Below, in pieces: positions 1 to 5,854 of a stretch of DNA of 6,000 bases. A program made the translations under genes and the position numbers. A model generated the notes under the pieces. It was not told the origin of the DNA. It ran no database searches and saw only the letters and a program-made list of their open reading frames with translations. Each line of letters starts with the position of its first letter. Position 1 is the stretch's first letter. Origin of the DNA: Verrucomicrobiales bacterium (GTDB lineage: Bacteria; Verrucomicrobiota; Verrucomicrobiia; Limisphaerales; UBA9464); NCBI GenBank assembly GCA_003445095.1, contig DLVS01000386.1:1-6000 (forward strand), given 5' to 3'.

Positions 1-241
1 GCGGATCCAGACTTCCCAGCATACCGCGGAGGGCGCCGTGGACGAGGTCTTCATACGTCATCTTGTCGCCGTCCACGTAGTCGCGGCGGACGCGTTCCAA
101 GATGCGGGAGAAGAGCTCGAGTTGCTGATAGGCGTCGTCGCCTTTGTCTTTCGCCGCGCTCGCTTGGAAGACCTGCGAGCCGATAAAGACGTATCCACCC
201 AAGCAGGCCAAAAACAGCGCGTAGAACAGACGTTTCTTCAT
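1..241 (-). CDS. ctpA: S41 family carboxy-terminal processing protease, N-terminal part (runs off left edge)
   Basis: The gene reads leftwards from an ATG at 241-239 and leaves the window after 80 codons. The visible protein starts MKKR and has a hydrophobic segment at about residues 5-22, which is a signal peptide or membrane anchor. A charged linker follows, then LELFSRILERVRRDYVDGDK (residues 41-60) and LVHGALRGMLGSLDP (66-80). This matches the N-terminal region found before the PDZ domain in CtpA/Prc-type S41 serine proteases, which cleave exported proteins near their C-termini in the envelope. The PDZ domain and the Ser/Lys dyad lie outside the window, so activity cannot be judged. An AGGA about 8 bases upstream of the ATG supports this start. 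The gene diverges from alanine dehydrogenase. Assignment rests on the N-terminal pattern only. Confidence 0.82.
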   Translation of the reverse strand, partial: MKKRLFYALFLACLGGYVFIGSQVFQASAAKDKGDDAYQQLELFSRILERVRRDYVDGDKMTYEDLVHGALRGMLGSLDP

Positions 242-334
242 AAGCGAATCCTGGAGAGCCAGTGAAGCGGCGGAAGGTTACGTCCCCTCGGAGCAGACTG
301 CAACCGATGGTCGCGTGGCTGTTTCTCCCTGAGG

Positions 335-540
335 TGGTAGGGGTGAGTTCCAGCCCTTGGAAGAAGCGGGCTAAACCTCGCCCCCATCTAGATCCATGTG
401 GGGAAAACACCAGCAGCAAAGCATGGGAACAGCGCGCTAATAACGAGCCACTATTCGCTAAACGCTTCCCCCCGTTCCCCGCGAGGGTGTTCACGTTCCA
501 GGCGGAATTGAATGGGGCTCCGGTGGAACGCAGCCCTACC
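335..540 (+). repeat. Dispersed intergenic repeat, copy A (MITE-like, inverted termini)
   Basis: The element begins TGGTAGGGG and ends GGTGGAACGCAGCCCTACC. The first 17 bases from GGTAGGG (336-352) match the reverse complement of the end at 15 positions, so the ends are imperfect terminal inverted repeats. Copy B at 1749-1938 shares the 5' end, an identical 21-bp block ending ATCTAGATCC (375-395), and a 43-bp 3' block (498-540) with four differences. The similarity continues more weakly back to about 421. Copy A has about 22 extra bases near its 5' end. These bases form an inner AGCCC/GGGCT hairpin inside GGGGTGAG/CTCGCCCC. No transposase and no clear target duplication are seen. It could be a MITE, a REP-like palindrome or a structured RNA. 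Confidence 0.85.
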
Positions 541-555
541 CGCGCTTGCGTGCCC

Positions 556-579
556 CGGGCGGACAGAGATGCTCGCCCG
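556..579 (+). promoter_or_regulatory. Hairpin directly before the ald start codon
   Basis: CGGGCG (556-561) can pair with CGCCCG (574-579) around a 12-base loop, ending three bases before the ald ATG. No good Shine-Dalgarno sequence is seen; the GGACAGAG at 561-568 is partly inside the stem and about 15 bases from the ATG. The structure could limit translation initiation, or the gene may be initiated without a strong Shine-Dalgarno sequence. In GC-rich DNA a 6-bp stem can occur by chance. Confidence 0.3.
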
Positions 580-582
580 TGC

Positions 583-1710
583 ATGGCCATCGTAGGAGTT
601 CCTAAGGAAATCAAGGAGCAAGAGAACCGGGTCGCGTTGCTTCCGTCAGCAGCTTACCAACTGCTCAAACACGGCCATACCGTGTTCGTCGAACGCGGGG
701 CCGGGGTAGGGGCGGGTTACCCGGACGCCGACTATGAGAAGGCGGGAGCCACCTTGCTGGACTCCCACGACGACGTTTTCGCCCGGGCCAATTTAATCGT
801 GAAGGTCAAAGAACCTCTGCCTTCCGAATATCCGTTGCTCAAGCCTGGGCAACTGTTGTTCACCTACCTGCATTTGGCCGCGAACCGTTCGTTGACTACC
901 GCGCTGGTGAACTCAGGTGCCACGTGTCTCGCCTACGAAACGGTGGAAGTAAATCGCCGCTTACCGCTGTTGGAACCGATGAGCGAGATCGCGGGACGAA
1001 TGAGCGTGTTGGTGGGAGGCTATTTCCTCGCCAAACACCAGCGAGGTTCGGGTGTGCTGTTGGGTGGTGTTCCGGGCGTATTGCCCGGCAAAGTCGTGGT
1101 GCTCGGAGGCGGCGTCTCGGGGGTCAACGCCGCGCGAATGGCCACGGGATTGGGCGCCGATGTGACGATTCTGGAAGTCGACATTGAACGCATGCGCTTC
1201 CTCGATATCACCTTGCACACGGCGCATACGCTCTATTCGAGCGAGGCGCATCTGAACGACCTGCTTCCCGAGGTCGATTTGTTGATTGGGGCAGTGTTGG
1301 TTCCTGGAGCCAAAGCGCCGCGGCTGATTTCGCGCGAAATGTTGCGACAGATGCGCCCGGGATCCGTGTTGGTCGACATTGCGATTGACCAAGGAGGTTG
1401 CGCCGAAACTTCGCGGCCCACCACGCACCATGATCCGGTCTACCTCGAAGAAGGAGTGCTCCATTACTGCGTCGCAAACATGCCCGGCGCCTACGCGCGT
1501 ACCGCGACTCAAGCGCTGACCAACGCCACCTTTCGCTATATCGAAACCCTAGCCGATCATGGACTCGCCGAGGCCTGCCGACGTTTGCCGGGATTGCTTG
1601 GAGGATTGAATGTCGCCAACGGTCGGATCACGAGTCGCCCGGTCGCCGAGGCGCACGGTCTCTCCGCCAGCGATCCCCGGGATATGCTCGAAAGTTCGGC
1701 CGAAATCTAG
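583..1710 (+). CDS. ald: Alanine dehydrogenase
   Basis: This 375-residue protein matches NAD-dependent L-alanine dehydrogenase (EC 1.4.1.1), which interconverts L-alanine and pyruvate plus ammonium in the cytosol. The start is set by the family N-terminus, MAIVGVPKEIKEQENRVALLP, and the length fits the usual ~370 residues. Key residues are present: the substrate-binding Lys76 in KVKEP, the catalytic His97 in TYLHLAA, the Rossmann glycines GGGVSG at 175-180, Glu198 at the end of the second strand where an acidic residue selects NAD over NADP, and Asp269 in DIAIDQGG. VLVPGAKAP (238-246) and YCVANMPGA (295-303) are also family hallmarks. The start has no strong ribosome binding site and lies 42 bp after repeat copy A. 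It appears intact and probably monocistronic. The reading frame stays open upstream, but that extension has no family similarity. Confidence 0.97.
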   Translation: MAIVGVPKEIKEQENRVALLPSAAYQLLKHGHTVFVERGAGVGAGYPDADYEKAGATLLDSHDDVFARANLIVKVKEPLPSEYPLLKPGQLLFTYLHLAANRSLTTALVNSGATCLAYETVEVNRRLPLLEPMSEIAGRMSVLVGGYFLAKHQRGSGVLLGGVPGVLPGKVVVLGGGVSGVNAARMATGLGADVTILEVDIERMRFLDITLHTAHTLYSSEAHLNDLLPEVDLLIGAVLVPGAKAPRLISREMLRQMRPGSVLVDIAIDQGGCAETSRPTTHHDPVYLEEGVLHYCVANMPGAYARTATQALTNATFRYIETLADHGLAEACRRLPGLLGGLNVANGRITSRPVAEAHGLSASDPRDMLESSAEI

Positions 1711-1748
1711 GCGGCGAGCGATTCCGCAGTCGGCTACCACGTCAGGGA

Positions 1749-1938
1749 TGGTAGGGGCCGAGTTTCACCTCGCCCCCATCTAGATCCGCGGCGCGCTTGA
1801 GGTCACCAACAGGGCGAGCAAGGGAAACTTCGCGTGCCTAAGCAACTTCCAGTCGCCAGGTGCTTCCCTCGGTTCTCCGCCCTAACATCCACAAGCCAGA
1901 CGGAATTGGATGGGGCCGCGGTGGAACGCAGCCCTACC
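1749..1938 (+). repeat. Dispersed intergenic repeat, copy B (MITE-like, inverted termini)
   Basis: This is the second copy of the element at 335-540, in the same orientation and also upstream of a plus-strand gene. It starts TGGTAGGGG and ends GGTGGAACGCAGCCCTACC. Its 21-bp block ending ATCTAGATCC (1767-1787) is identical to copy A, and 1896-1938 matches 498-540 at 39 of 43 bases. GGTAGGG pairs with the terminal CCCTACC. GTTTCACC (1762-1769) pairs with GGTGGAAC (1920-1927) using one G-T wobble, and CCCCATC (1774-1780) is complementary to GATGGGG (1909-1915). Pairing is thus kept despite sequence differences between copies, which points to a selected fold or to transposon-type ends. Confidence 0.85.
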
Positions 1939-1969
1939 GGCGGATGGGGGTTCACCGATCAAATTTCGG

Positions 1970-1998
1970 GGCAATTTGGCCGTTATATTTGGCAATTT
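1970..1998 (+). promoter_or_regulatory. Possible promoter/operator of the pseudopilin gene
   Basis: The AT-rich stretch contains GGCAATTT twice, at 1970-1977 and 1991-1998, exactly 21 bp apart, about two helical turns. A -10-like TATATT lies between them at 1984-1989. No good -35 hexamer is found at standard spacing. The arrangement would suit a dimeric regulator bound on one face of the helix, but this is inference from a short repeat. It lies about 40 bp before the proposed start. Confidence 0.3.
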
Positions 1999-2037
1999 AT
2001 CGCAAGCTCCCGGCGTGGCGCGTGCTATGGTTTGGCC

Positions 2038-2892
2038 GTGGTTGGGACAGTCCATTCTGGAGGTCGGCGATCTGGTGTCGCGGGCTTCACCTTGCTCGAA
2101 TTGCTGGTGGTCATTGCGGTCATTGCGGTGCTCGCCGGCTTGTTGTTGCCCGCCCTGGGTAAGGCGAAATCGCAAGCCAAGAAAATGAACGAGATGTCGT
2201 CAGCCCATCAGCTCATGCTCGGCTGGATGCTCTATGCGAATGATCACCAAGACCGTGTCATCAAAGGTTACCGTCATTTCCTCACCGGCGAAGCGCTGCC
2301 CGTCGACCGCACTGGCAACCCGGTGCCGCACCCGATCAATTGCCGTTATCCTTGGCGACTCGCTCCGTGGCTCGGCAAGAGTTTCGGTGTGATGTACGCG
2401 AATGAAAATGCGTCCTTGTTGCGCCAATTCGAGTCGCAGTCCGATCCGTTCATCGGGACCTACGCGGCCAGCGTCTTTCCCTCCTTGGGCATCAACGCCA
2501 CTTTCGTCGGCGGCGATGATCTGGAACTGCCGCCTGAACCCAGAGCGTTCGCGCGGTTTGGTGAATTTTGCGTGCTACGAACGACCGATGCCCGGAATCC
2601 CGCCAACCTCCTCGTCTTTGGGTCTGCCCGAGGAGCGTTTGAAGGCAAAATCGTGAATGGCTTTTATCAGGTGAGGTCGCCGTACTTTATGGCTCGCCGT
2701 TGGTCACAGGATTTCAATGAGGCCGACGGTCCCGAAGCCTGGGGTAATGTTCATCCTCGATTTTCCAAACGCGCGGTAACCGGGATGGTCGATGGGCACG
2801 TCGAAGCGATGAACCATCGCGAGTTGCAGGATATGCAACATTGGTCGAATCAAGCTGACCGGCCCGATTGGACGCTCATGCGAGTGAAGTAG
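2038..2892 (+). CDS. Type II pseudopilin-like protein (prepilin N-terminal methylation domain, H-X9-DG-like C-terminus)
   Basis: From the GTG at 2038 the product is 284 residues. A 16-residue basic leader ends in Gly16, followed by FTLLELLVVIAVIAVLAGLL (17-36). This is the prepilin peptidase site with the conserved Glu5 of the mature chain and the hydrophobic helix. The globular part contains a LGINATFVGGD segment and ends with HPRFSKRAVTGMVDGHVE (239-256). The latter resembles the H-X9-DG motif of large pseudopilin families in Verrucomicrobiota and Planctomycetota, although here twelve residues separate His239 from Asp252. It probably inserts in the inner membrane and is processed into a type II secretion or pilus-like assembly; the specific role is unknown. 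The start is uncertain: no in-frame ATG exists before the leader, and TTG 2032, GTG 1921 and GTG 1834 are alternatives. GTG 2038 gives a normal leader and avoids the repeat. No clear Shine-Dalgarno sequence precedes it. Confidence 0.85.
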   Translation: MVGTVHSGGRRSGVAGFTLLELLVVIAVIAVLAGLLLPALGKAKSQAKKMNEMSSAHQLMLGWMLYANDHQDRVIKGYRHFLTGEALPVDRTGNPVPHPINCRYPWRLAPWLGKSFGVMYANENASLLRQFESQSDPFIGTYAASVFPSLGINATFVGGDDLELPPEPRAFARFGEFCVLRTTDARNPANLLVFGSARGAFEGKIVNGFYQVRSPYFMARRWSQDFNEADGPEAWGNVHPRFSKRAVTGMVDGHVEAMNHRELQDMQHWSNQADRPDWTLMRVK

Positions 2893-2906
2893 TTCTGACC
2901 ACTTCA
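2885..2906 (+). terminator. Weak hairpin at the pseudopilin stop codon
   Basis: TGAAGTAGT (2885-2893) pairs with ACCACTTCA (2898-2906) with one A-C mismatch and a TCTG loop. The stem includes the TAG stop codon at 2890-2892 and is followed by GTTT only, so a true intrinsic terminator is doubtful. It may attenuate read-through into the next gene. Confidence 0.25.
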
Positions 2907-2989
2907 GTTTAGCCAGGAAAGTCATCGGTGAATCCTTTCTTTGGTATTCGTCGCCCGGTGCCGGCTTCTCGCCAACTGCTAGTGCCTCA

Positions 2990-3574
2990 ATGAATCCTTG
3001 TGAAAGCGCTGCAGAAATCTTGCCTGGCATATACCAGTGGTCGGGTTACTCGCCCCAGCATCGAGTGGTGCTGTCATCCACCGCGGTTCTAACCGATACC
3101 GGGTGGTGGGTCTTTGATCCGATTCCACTCGCGCCGGTAGGTAAACGATTTCTAGGAAAGAACGAAGTCATGGCCATCGTGCTCACCAATGAGAATCACG
3201 AACGCGCGGCCGGTCAGTGGGCCTCTGAATTATCCACCGAGATTTGGGCAGCACCTGACGCTGCCCTTGGCCGGGCCCAAGTCCGGCGGTGGACTTCCGT
3301 GGCTGCGTTCCCGGGATGGACACTCTGCTCGTTGCCTGGAGGAGCCGGAGGCGAAACCGCTTGGTTCCAACCGCGCCGGTCCCTCATGGTTTTCGGCGAC
3401 GCGGTCGTGAATCTGCCAGATCGCAGCCTCGAAATCCTGCCCGACAAGTACTGCCGCGATCCCAGCCAACTGCGCCGTTCCCTACGGCGACTGCCGGCCT
3501 TCGAGCACGCCGTCTTTGCCCACGGTGAACCGCTCCTTGGCGGCGCCGCTCTTCGCCTCGCTGCGCTCTTGTAA
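2990..3574 (+). CDS. Metallo-beta-lactamase-fold-like protein with degraded metal-binding motif
   Basis: The 194-residue protein has no signal peptide and has the layout of a small MBL-fold hydrolase. An N-terminal strand pair (LPGIYQW, then AVLTDTGWWVFDPIPL) is followed by IVLTNENHERAAGQWASEL (63-81), a middle GDAVVN (136-141) and a final FAHGEPLLGG (176-185). In active MBL enzymes the third strand ends in THxHxDH. Here the matching stretch is TNENHER (66-72), which would replace the metal ligands with Asn, Asn, Glu and Arg. Asp137 and His178 could be the remaining metal-site positions. It may be catalytically inactive, bind metal differently or act as a sensor; the family call is from motif layout and is moderate. 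The ATG has no evident Shine-Dalgarno sequence. It lies 97 bp after the pseudopilin gene and 34 bp before lolC, so it may join that transcript. Confidence 0.65.
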   Translation: MNPCESAAEILPGIYQWSGYSPQHRVVLSSTAVLTDTGWWVFDPIPLAPVGKRFLGKNEVMAIVLTNENHERAAGQWASELSTEIWAAPDAALGRAQVRRWTSVAAFPGWTLCSLPGGAGGETAWFQPRRSLMVFGDAVVNLPDRSLEILPDKYCRDPSQLRRSLRRLPAFEHAVFAHGEPLLGGAALRLAALL

Positions 3575-3605
3575 AGCGTCGCGCCACCCTTAGCGTCCGC
3601 GCCAC
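3575..3605 (+). repeat. Short imperfect tandem repeat before lolC
   Basis: AGCGTCGCGCCAC (3575-3587) recurs as AGCGTCCGCGCCAC (3592-3605), with one inserted C. The two copies fill most of the 34-bp gap between the MBL-like gene and the lolC start, where a ribosome binding site would be expected and none is obvious. It may be a chance or slippage product. Confidence 0.5.
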
Positions 3606-3608
3606 GTC

Positions 3609-4898
3609 ATGTCCGGGTTGCCCTACGAATTTGCGCTCGCCCTGCGGTACTTGCGGCCCAAGCGCACGTTTGTGTCGGTCATTACCCTGATCTGCATTCT
3701 CGGCGTCACCCTCGGGGTCGCGGTGCTGATTATCGTGATTGCGGTGATGACGGGCTTCGGCTTGCAGATTCGGGAACGTCTCATCGGATTTAACGCCCAC
3801 CTCACCATTGAGAGCGCGACCCAGCCTGAGATCGTCGAATGGCAGGCGCTCTCGCAAAAGATTTCGGCTCATCCGGCGGTAGTGGCGGTCGCACCGTACA
3901 TCAACACACAGGTCGTCCTGGAAACGCAGCCGACCAACGGCCAGCCGTCATCGGTCTTTGGGACAATCGTTCGCGGCATTGATCCGATCCTCGAAGGCCG
4001 GGCGTCTGGCCTGACCAATACGGTCGTGAGTGGCCAATTTCGGTTGGGCCCCAATAGCCTGTTGTTGCCGTACGTCGTGGCCCAAAGACACAAGGTCCGC
4101 GTAGGAGATCGTGTGGCGGTCTATTCGGTACCGGCCTTGAAGAAAATGCGCGATTCCCAGCGGCGGGGGGATAACGAAGTTCAGACGGCGGCCGATTACA
4201 CGGTCCGCGGGATTCTCGATCTCGGGATGAACGACTTGAACTCGAGCCTCGTCGTCACGTCGTTGGCCGACGCTCAAGACCTGTGGGGCCAAGGCAACGG
4301 CGAGGGTGTCCAAGGATTGAGCGTGCGCCTGCGGAGTTTCGACGACGGGTCAACTCTGCGGGCGACGCGTGAATTACAGCGGGAACTTGGTGACCAATTC
4401 ACCGTCGGCAGTTGGCTGACGACGAATGCCGACTACCTGGATGCGATCACGACCGAAAAGCGTGTCATGTTCTACATTCTCTTCTTCATCGTTATTGTCG
4501 CTGCCTTCGGGATCATGAGCGCTCTGATCACGTTCGTCGTCCAGAAGACGCGCGAGATCGGCGTGCTGAAAGCGCTCGGAGCGACGCCCGCGTCGGTAGG
4601 CCTGCTGTTTCTCGGCCAAACGCTGGTGGTCGGCGTGCTGGGAGTGTTGAGCGGCTTGGGCTTTGGGATGCTCGCGCTCCGATACCGCAACGAGTTCTTG
4701 CACGGGATGAACCGACTGACCGGTTACGACCTTTTCCCCGCGACCATCTATCAGTTCACGGCGCTGCCGGCGAAAGTGGTTCCCAGTGATGTCGTCATCA
4801 TCTGCGTCGGGTCGTTGGTGATTTGTATTTTGGCAGGGGTCTTGCCGGCGGTGCGCGCGGCCTGGCTGCAACCCGTGAAGGCTTTGCGCAATGAGTGA
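3609..4898 (+). CDS. lolC: LolC/LolE-type ABC transporter permease
   Basis: This 429-residue inner-membrane protein has the MacB/FtsX-like layout of LolC/LolE, which with LolD extracts lipoproteins from the inner membrane and passes them on for outer-membrane sorting. The N-terminus FALALRYLRPKRTFVSVIT is typical of the family. TM1 is at about 22-48, a periplasmic domain spans about 50-282, and TM2 (286-311), TM3 (330-356) and TM4 (394-416) follow. KTREIGVLKALGA (313-325) is the coupling segment that contacts the ATPase, and the C-terminus ends QPVKALRNE. The length is near the usual 400-415. The start codon follows a 34-bp gap without a clear Shine-Dalgarno sequence. The stop overlaps lolD by 8 bp (ATGAGTGA), which suggests translational coupling. 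Only one permease is visible, so it probably acts as a homodimer, as in organisms that have one LolC/E protein. The transported substrate is inferred from the family. Confidence 0.93.
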   Translation: MSGLPYEFALALRYLRPKRTFVSVITLICILGVTLGVAVLIIVIAVMTGFGLQIRERLIGFNAHLTIESATQPEIVEWQALSQKISAHPAVVAVAPYINTQVVLETQPTNGQPSSVFGTIVRGIDPILEGRASGLTNTVVSGQFRLGPNSLLLPYVVAQRHKVRVGDRVAVYSVPALKKMRDSQRRGDNEVQTAADYTVRGILDLGMNDLNSSLVVTSLADAQDLWGQGNGEGVQGLSVRLRSFDDGSTLRATRELQRELGDQFTVGSWLTTNADYLDAITTEKRVMFYILFFIVIVAAFGIMSALITFVVQKTREIGVLKALGATPASVGLLFLGQTLVVGVLGVLSGLGFGMLALRYRNEFLHGMNRLTGYDLFPATIYQFTALPAKVVPSDVVIICVGSLVICILAGVLPAVRAAWLQPVKALRNE

Positions 4899-5583
4899 CC
4901 TAGCGATCCGAGCCGCCGGGCTCACCAAATCGTACGCGCTGGGCCGCCGTAGGCTGGAAGTCTTGCGGGGAGTCAACTTGGACGTGCCCCGTGGAGATTT
5001 TGTCGCGCTCCGAGGTAGTTCCGGCGCCGGCAAGAGCACCCTGCTTCATTTACTGGGCGGACTCGATCGGCCCGGCGCCGGCGAGGTCATTCTGGCCGAC
5101 CAAGTTCTGGCAACGTTGTCGGATTCGGCGCTGACCTCTTTTCGCAACCGTCATGTTGGTTTCATCTTTCAATTCTATCATCTGCTTCCCGAATTGGACG
5201 TCGTGGAAAACGTAGTGCTCCCGGCGCGAATGGCCCGGGTACCGGTAGCCGCCGCCACGGCTCGTGCCACTCAACTGCTTCGGCGGGTGGGTTTGGGAGA
5301 TCGGCTCGACCACTTGCCCTTGGAATTGTCGGGAGGAGAACAGCAACGCGTGGCCCTGGCACGCTGTCTGATCAACGAGCCTGAATTGATTTTGGCTGAT
5401 GAACCCACCGGTAACCTTGATTCAAAAACGGGCGCAGAAGTATTGGAACTATTGCTCGAGCTTAGGGCAGAGCGCGGAACGACCCTGGTCATCGCCACGC
5501 ATTCCCCGGCGGTCGCCGCCCGGGCTGCTCGGGTGGTCGACATGGTGGACGGCCGCCTGGTCGAACCGGAGAAGGCAGCCTAG
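4891..5583 (+). CDS. lolD: LolD-type ABC transporter ATP-binding protein
   Basis: The 230-residue cytoplasmic ATPase powers the permease encoded just upstream. All nucleotide-binding motifs are intact: Walker A GSSGAGKST (42-50), Q-loop Gln94 in FIFQFYHLLPELD, signature LSGGE (146-150), Walker B LILAD with catalytic Glu171 in ADEPTGNLD, and H-loop His204 in ATHS. The FQFYHLLPELDVVENV stretch and the short length fit the LolD/MacB/FtsE-type group, and pairing with a LolC/E permease selects LolD. Its ATG lies inside the end of lolC, so the two are surely co-transcribed and coupled. The last residues, EPEKAA, are an unremarkable tail. MacB- or FtsE-like roles are the alternatives, but no MacA-like or cell-division partner is nearby. 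Confidence 0.95.
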   Translation: MSDLAIRAAGLTKSYALGRRRLEVLRGVNLDVPRGDFVALRGSSGAGKSTLLHLLGGLDRPGAGEVILADQVLATLSDSALTSFRNRHVGFIFQFYHLLPELDVVENVVLPARMARVPVAAATARATQLLRRVGLGDRLDHLPLELSGGEQQRVALARCLINEPELILADEPTGNLDSKTGAEVLELLLELRAERGTTLVIATHSPAVAARAARVVDMVDGRLVEPEKAA

Positions 5584-5661
5584 CCGCCTGCGGTTTCGGG
5601 GCGGTACGTCGCTACCTTGCGCAAGGGTGAAGGGAGTGACGACAGCCTGTGGGTGTACCGG

Positions 5662-5702
5662 CGACCAAAGGTGGCACAACCGAGAACTAGCTCACCTGGT
5701 CG
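5662..5702 (+). other. Bulged 10-bp hairpin of unknown function
   Basis: CGACC-AA-AGGTG (5662-5673) pairs with CACCT-GGTCG (5693-5702), giving ten base pairs with a two-A bulge and a 19-base loop. It may be part of a small structured RNA or the processed 3' end of the lolCD transcript. No T-run follows, so it is not a standard intrinsic terminator. It matches no RNA family that I recognise. Confidence 0.4.
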
Positions 5703-5807
5703 TGTCCAGGCGGGTTTGGAACTTCGGAACGCCCGGTTGAAGGCGCCCTGAGCTGAGGCGGGTGGAGCCAAGATTGGTGGTCTCGGTGGCGAGTGGGGAA
5801 ATGAAGC

Positions 5808-5836
5808 TTGCTCCGCCGACCCGGACTGACTTTATT
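5808..5836 (+). promoter_or_regulatory. Possible tRNA-Cys promoter
   Basis: TTGCTC (5808-5813) and TTTATT (5831-5836) are 17 bp apart and resemble sigma70-type -35 and -10 hexamers at three and four of six positions. The sequence after the -10 is GGCGCGCGG, a GC-rich discriminator as is common at stable-RNA promoters. Transcription would begin around 5843, about 12 bases before the mature tRNA. Confidence 0.4.
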
Positions 5837-5854
5837 GGCGCGCGGTCTGAGGTG

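Larger units (their letters stand above)
242..582. other. Divergent intergenic region between ctpA and ald
   Basis: This 341-bp gap separates two divergent genes. From 242 to about 334 there is unique sequence that must hold the ctpA ribosome binding site and probably its promoter; I see no convincing -35/-10 pair. Positions 335-540 are a repeat element (copy A). Positions 541-582 form a short GC-rich leader with a hairpin directly before the ald start. The ald reading frame is open back to a GTG at 262, but the extra 107 codons resemble no part of alanine dehydrogenase and run through the repeat, so I treat them as noncoding. Confidence 0.7.
1711..2037. other. Intergenic region between ald and the pseudopilin gene
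   Basis: This 327-bp gap holds repeat copy B (1749-1938) and a markedly AT-rich stretch (about 1955-2004), the likely promoter region of the next gene. Between the ald stop and the repeat, CTACCA (1734-1739) can pair with TGGTAG (1749-1754), which uses the first bases of the repeat. No T-tract follows, so it is not a typical intrinsic terminator. The downstream frame is open from a GTG at 1834 through the repeat, but that part looks noncoding. Confidence 0.65.
5584..5854. other. Intergenic region between lolD and tRNA-Cys
   Basis: I see no convincing protein gene in these 271 bp. Directly after the lolD stop, CCGCC (5584-5588) can pair with GGCGG (5600-5604), but no T-tract follows. A perfect 12-bp palindrome CCTTGCGCAAGG is at 5615-5626, and a longer bulged hairpin is at 5662-5702. 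The last part holds the likely tRNA promoter. An open frame on the minus strand crosses the tRNA gene and is discarded. Confidence 0.6.

Noticed and set aside
262..582. Extension of ald to a GTG at 262
   Set aside because: The 107 extra residues have no counterpart in alanine dehydrogenase, run through the repeat, and the family N-terminus begins exactly at 583.
51..614. Minus-strand open frame of 187 codons over the ctpA/ald gap
   Set aside because: It overlaps the ctpA start in another frame, crosses the repeat and resembles no family; its composition fits a GC-rich shadow.
1734..1754. CTACCA/TGGTAG hairpin after ald as a terminator
   Set aside because: A six-pair stem with a nine-base loop and no T-run; half of it belongs to the repeat end.
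335..1938. The two repeats as ends of a composite transposon carrying ald
   Set aside because: They are direct and not inverted relative to each other, each has its own inverted ends, no transposase is present, and ald looks like an ordinary resident gene.
1834..2037. Extension of the pseudopilin to a GTG at 1834
   Set aside because: It would put about 84 residues before the prepilin cleavage site, far longer than normal leaders, and it reads through the repeat.
3384..3872. Minus-strand open frame of 162 codons
   Set aside because: It is antisense to the MBL-like gene and lolC and has an Arg-rich composition typical of shadow frames.
4374..5039. Minus-strand open frame of 221 codons over lolC/lolD
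   Set aside because: It is antisense to well-supported transporter genes and has a polar, low-complexity product.
5584..5604. CCGCC/GGCGG hairpin after lolD as a terminator
   Set aside because: The stem is only five pairs with a long loop and no T-tract follows.
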